Assembly (NCBI GenBank): GCA_038226305.1
Contig: JBBRQN010000002.1
Location: forward strand, 200,124-264,123
Direction of reading: 5' to 3'
Source of the DNA: JASLDZ01 sp038226305
GTDB taxonomy: Bacteria; Pseudomonadota; Alphaproteobacteria; Caulobacterales; Caulobacteraceae
Length of the DNA: 64,000 nt
Below the pieces are notes generated by a model. That model made no database searches and was not told the origin of the DNA. It worked only from the letters and a program-made list of their open reading frames with translations. Position 1 is the first letter of the stretch, and each line of letters starts with the position of its first letter. The position numbers were made by a program, and so were the translations under genes. Positions 61,478-64,000 of the stretch are shown piece after piece.

Positions 61478-61528
61478 GATCCGATCTCCTTGAATTGTGG
61501 GGTCGCCAGTCTGCGACGTCGCAAGGGT

Positions 61529-61554
61529 AACCGTGGCCGTGGGGGCGAAGTTCC
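61529..61554 (-). promoter_or_regulatory. Probable EcfG promoter of the KGG gene
   Basis: On the minus strand GGAAC, 17 bases, GGTT: one mismatch to the -10 box but within the tolerated spacing. It lies about 52 bases before the KGG start, a typical distance, and the product class is a usual EcfG target. Confidence 0.6.
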
Positions 61555-61703
61555 CGCACGGGTGGTGCTTTCGCAAAACGGCGACCGGCTCACGCCTGGG
61601 CGCTCGTGCCCGCCTGCGGCCTCGCCTCAGCAACCGTCTCGGGGCCGACATGGTTCGACTCAGGGCTGCGACTAAGCTCCAGCCCGATTAGAGGACGACG
61701 GCC

Positions 61704-62405
61704 ATGCCCCCCACGAAGACGCCCGCGGCCAAGCCGCACTTTCTGAAGAGCCACTGGCGCGCCCCGCTGGCCGGCGTTGTGGGAATCGCCACCGGCATCG
61801 GGGTCAGCCAGGCGCTTAGGCCCGGTGCCTCGATCCTGATCGGCTGGGACGTGGCGGCCCTGGTCTTCCTCCTCACCACAGGCTGGATGCTGCTTACCGA
61901 CGACGAGCACGACCTGCGTCACAGGGCCTGCCAGGAGGATGAGGGCCGCCCCGTGCTGACCGCGATGATCTTGGGCTGCGTCTCCTTCGCATTCGCCGCG
62001 GTGATCATCGCGCTGCGGGAATCGCATTCGGGTGGCCCCAAGGGCGGGGGCGGCGAGGGGGGCCAGATGTGGCTGAGCCTCCTCGCCATCGGAACGCTAG
62101 TGCTGAGCTGGCTATGCGTGCAGTCGCTCTTCACGCTGCACTACGCCCACCGTTATTTCGGCGACGCCGACGGCAACGGGAAGGCGGCGGAAGGGTTCAC
62201 GATCACCGGCGACAAGCCGCGCACCTATCGGGACTTCATCTACATGGCCGTCTGCATCGGCGCATGCTTCCAGGTGTCCGACTTCGGGCCGACCAACACC
62301 TCGTTCCGCAACCTGATCACGGTGCACGCCCTGATCTCCTTCGCCTTCAACGCGCTGGTGATTTCGCTGGGCGTGGGCATCGTGGGCGACCTTCTGAAAG
62401 GCTGA
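61704..62405 (+). CDS. DUF1345 family membrane protein
   Basis: A 233-residue protein with five or six membrane helices: PLAGVVGIATGIGVSQAL, IGWDVAALVFLLTTGWMLL and others. The C-terminal block has LHYAHRYFG...FIYMAVCIGACFQVSDFGPTNTSFRNLITVHALISFAFNALVISLGVGIV, typical of DUF1345. GAGGA about eight bases before the ATG supports the start. Function unknown; the position between KGG and phyR suggests a stress-related envelope role, but no EcfG element was found in its own leader. Confidence 0.85.
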   Translation: MPPTKTPAAKPHFLKSHWRAPLAGVVGIATGIGVSQALRPGASILIGWDVAALVFLLTTGWMLLTDDEHDLRHRACQEDEGRPVLTAMILGCVSFAFAAVIIALRESHSGGPKGGGGEGGQMWLSLLAIGTLVLSWLCVQSLFTLHYAHRYFGDADGNGKAAEGFTITGDKPRTYRDFIYMAVCIGACFQVSDFGPTNTSFRNLITVHALISFAFNALVISLGVGIVGDLLKG

Positions 62406-62536
62406 AGCGGTGCTTTGCAATGGCTCCGTGCGGGTCAATCGGCCGCGCGCCAATCTGACTAGGTGCGATTATCGAATGATAGGGGCATGACAAACCCGAG
62501 CCCGCTCCGGGCAGACAAGAACCTTCAAGGACGCGC

Positions 62537-62561
62537 GGAACGCCGCCGATGCTGAGCCGTT
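62537..62561 (+). promoter_or_regulatory. EcfG promoter of phyR
   Basis: GGAAC, 16 bases, CGTT: exact consensus, about 84 bases before the phyR start. It lies partly inside a longer reading frame that would begin at 62549, which argues that the shorter phyR start is the real one. Confidence 0.9.
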
Positions 62562-62644
62562 TTTCGCGCAAGTCGCGATCGTCCGTTCGCGCTGTACCCG
62601 ACGCGCCCGGTCCGGCGGCAGACGTCGAGCCGGAGGGGTCTTTC

Positions 62645-63421
62645 ATGCCCAAGCAGATCGCACGACAGGCTCCGTACCTGCGCCGCTATGCGCGCGCCCT
62701 CACGGGCTCGCAGGCGCATGGAGACGCCTTAGTGCAGGCGGCGATGGAGCGCCTGCTGGGCGGCGAGATGCGGCTCGACCCAGACGTGCCGCTGCGGCCG
62801 AGTTTGTTCCGCGTGCTGCATCAGGTCTGGCTAGCCAGCCCCGACGGGCCGCGTGCCACCACGGCCGCATCCACGGCCGACGCCCGCCTGCAGACCCTGT
62901 CGCCCGATCGCCGGGCGTGCCTCCTCCTGGTGGCGATGGAGGGCTTTCCCACCGCGGAGGCCGCCATCGTGCTCGACATCACGCCTAAGGCTTGCGAGCA
63001 GCGCCTGATCGAGGCTCAGGCAGAGATCGAAACCCAGCTGCGCACCGAAGTCCTGATCATCGAGGATGAGCCGATCATCGCCCTCGACCTCACCCGGCTG
63101 GTGCGCGAACTCGGCCATTCGGTGACCGGGGTGGCGGCCACGCATGGCGAGGCGATGGCCGCGGCACGGGAGCGGCGGCCGGGCCTGCTGTTGGCGGACA
63201 TTCGCCTTGCGGACGGCTCCAGCGGCATGGATGCCGCCTCGGAAATCCTGCGCCTTTACGACATCCCGGTGATCTTCATCACGGCGTTCCCCGAGCATCT
63301 TCTGACCGGAGATCGTCCAGAACCGGCCTTTCTCATCACCAAGCCCTTCCGCGAGGATGCGGTGAAAGCGTTGATCGGGCAGGCTCTGTTCTTCCACCGC
63401 CCGCAGGCCGCGGCGGCCTGA
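62645..63421 (+). CDS. phyR: PhyR response regulator, anti-anti-sigma factor
   Basis: A 258-residue protein with an N-terminal sigma-factor-like domain (about 1-125: YLRRYARALTGSQAHGDALVQAAMERLL; LSPDRRACLLLVAMEGFPTAEAAIVLDITPKACEQRL) and a C-terminal receiver domain (about 133-250: VLIIEDEPIIALDLTRLVRELG). Asp185 (LLADIRL) is the phosphoacceptor and Lys in ITKPF closes the site. Phosphorylation makes PhyR bind NepR and free EcfG. The start at 62645 is placed past the EcfG promoter. No histidine kinase gene is adjacent. Confidence 0.95.
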   Translation: MPKQIARQAPYLRRYARALTGSQAHGDALVQAAMERLLGGEMRLDPDVPLRPSLFRVLHQVWLASPDGPRATTAASTADARLQTLSPDRRACLLLVAMEGFPTAEAAIVLDITPKACEQRLIEAQAEIETQLRTEVLIIEDEPIIALDLTRLVRELGHSVTGVAATHGEAMAAARERRPGLLLADIRLADGSSGMDAASEILRLYDIPVIFITAFPEHLLTGDRPEPAFLITKPFREDAVKALIGQALFFHRPQAAAA

Positions 63422-63449
63422 CCGCGGCTTCGCCCGCATCGCCTGGCGC

Positions 63450-63474
63450 GGAACGCTGCGCTATCGGCCGCGTT
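63450..63474 (+). promoter_or_regulatory. EcfG promoter of the DUF883-like gene
   Basis: GGAAC, 16 bases, CGTT: exact consensus, 32 bases before the ATG at 63507. Confidence 0.85.
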
Positions 63475-63506
63475 AGCGCAGCGACTGAACCCTCGAGGAG
63501 ACTTCC

Positions 63507-63806
63507 ATGCCGGACGTGACCGCAAAAGCCGCCGACGCCATCGAGACCACTGAGGCCGAGGCTGCCGCCCTGGCCGACCGTGCTCGCGCCATCGCGGGCG
63601 ACGTGGGGGCCAAGGCGCAGGAGCTTTCCGGGCAAATGCGCAAGGCGGTCAGCGAAGGGGCCGAAACGGCGCGCGATTGGGCGGCCGATCAGTCTGACGT
63701 GCTCCGTGACACGGTGCAGACCAAGCCTTTCATCGCCGTGGGCGTGTCGGCAGGATCGGCCTTCGCCGCGGGCATAATCCTGGGCGTTCTGCTCGCCCGA
63801 CGCTGA
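63507..63806 (+). CDS. DUF883 (ElaB/YqjD)-like membrane-anchored protein
   Basis: A 99-residue protein. A helical Ala/Glu-rich region (AADAIETTEAEAAALADRARAIAGDVGAKAQELSGQMRK) precedes a C-terminal membrane anchor with a Gly/Ala pattern and RR tail (KPFIAVGVSAGSAFAAGIILGVLLARR). This is the ElaB/YqjD/DUF883 form, which in enterobacteria is stress-induced and binds ribosomes at the membrane. GAGGAG before the ATG and a perfect EcfG promoter indicate strong stress-dependent expression. Confidence 0.82.
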   Translation: MPDVTAKAADAIETTEAEAAALADRARAIAGDVGAKAQELSGQMRKAVSEGAETARDWAADQSDVLRDTVQTKPFIAVGVSAGSAFAAGIILGVLLARR

Positions 63807-63822
63807 GCTTTGGGCGGGCTGC

Positions 63823-64000
63823 TCAGCCCCTGGCGGCCCGCTTCGCATCGCGGATGCGACGGGCATCCACAGCCTCCTGCTGGGGCGTTCTGGGCAGGCG
63901 GGCCAGGGTCAGAGCGCCGGTTTGCGTGGGATCGAGGCGGTCGAAGCTGCGGCTCGCCTTGGCTCGCCATTCGGTGAGGGTGATCTTGCCGTCGAAATCG
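63823..64000 (-). CDS. EF-hand domain protein (partial, runs off the right edge)
   Basis: The last 58 or so codons of a gene entering from the right edge. The C-terminal part reads DFDGKITLTEWRAKASRSFDRLD, with an EF-hand-like loop (D-F-D-G-K-I-T-L-T-E-W: ligand spacing D-x-D-x-K-x-T-x-x-E), then LDPTQTGALTLARLPRTP, a second degenerate loop, and a basic tail. It is likely calcium-binding. The start and any signal peptide lie outside the window. Confidence 0.7.
   Translation of the reverse strand, partial: DFDGKITLTEWRAKASRSFDRLDPTQTGALTLARLPRTPQQEAVDARRIRDAKRAARG

Noticed and set aside
62549..62644. Longer phyR start adding 32 residues
   Set aside because: The phyR EcfG promoter at 62537-62561 overlaps this start, so the transcript could not include it.
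1..64000. Mobile elements, CRISPR arrays, tRNA, rRNA or integrated phage
   Set aside because: No transposase, integrase, regularly spaced repeat or cloverleaf-like segment was recognised by reading. A tRNAscan or CRISPR search could still find a short one.

Overview
The window is GC-rich chromosomal DNA with dense, often overlapping genes (many GTGA/ATGA junctions). It most resembles an alphaproteobacterium of the Caulobacterales (Caulobacter/Phenylobacterium/Brevundimonas relatives). The grounds are a FlbT-FlaF-FlmG flagellin locus with sigma-54 promoters, a PhyR-NepR-EcfG general stress response (GSR), a MucR/Ros-family regulator and an NrtR-like Nudix regulator. This placement is inferred from gene content; no marker such as 16S rRNA is present. 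I saw no rRNA, tRNA, CRISPR array, transposase or integrase, and no stretch over 300 bases without a gene.

Layout. 0-6 kb: a carboxymuconolactone decarboxylase-like/SDR pair, a TesB thioesterase, a four-gene ABC transporter/DUF2975/XRE cassette behind an AT-rich palindrome, and a KAS III-like synthase. 6-15 kb: a sterol-desaturase-like enzyme, an operon of HD hydrolase, tyrosine phosphatase and NrtR-like regulator, two paralogous lipoproteins flanking an SDR, a MoxR ATPase and a GT-C-like membrane protein. 15-15.8 kb: two small stress-type genes, one extremely acidic, behind a perfect EcfG promoter. 15.8-26.6 kb: a flagellin island (flmG, flbT, flaF, three flagellins, a FlaG-like gene, pseI, a pseH-type acetyltransferase, and an 899-residue protein with an SBBP-like propeller).

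26.6-41.8 kb: mixed housekeeping genes (ssb, GST, a MucR-like regulator, TrmH-type methyltransferase, N-formylglutamate amidohydrolase, two transglutaminase-like proteins, msrA, adenosine/adenine deaminase, a tricorn-like protease, PBP1). 41.8-50 kb: a minus-strand run GH130-GH13-GT4-Nramp-glpK, divergent from glpD. 49.9-52.3 kb: an arsenic locus (arsH divergent from arsR-arsC-aquaporin). 52.3-57.7 kb: glutathione-dependent formaldehyde dehydrogenase, L,D-transpeptidase, a small lipoprotein, a DAACS symporter and a TrxR-like flavoprotein.

57.9-64 kb: the GSR locus. nepR and ecfG are convergent instead of forming the usual operon, and phyR lies about 4.5 kb from nepR. Between them sit an EgtB-EgtD ergothioneine fusion, a KGG stress protein and a DUF1345 membrane protein; a DUF883-like gene follows phyR. 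Perfect GGAAC-N16-CGTT promoters precede ecfG, phyR, the DUF883-like gene and the distant acidic operon at 15.7 kb. A slightly degenerate copy precedes the KGG gene. Together these suggest an autoregulated stress regulon visible within one window.
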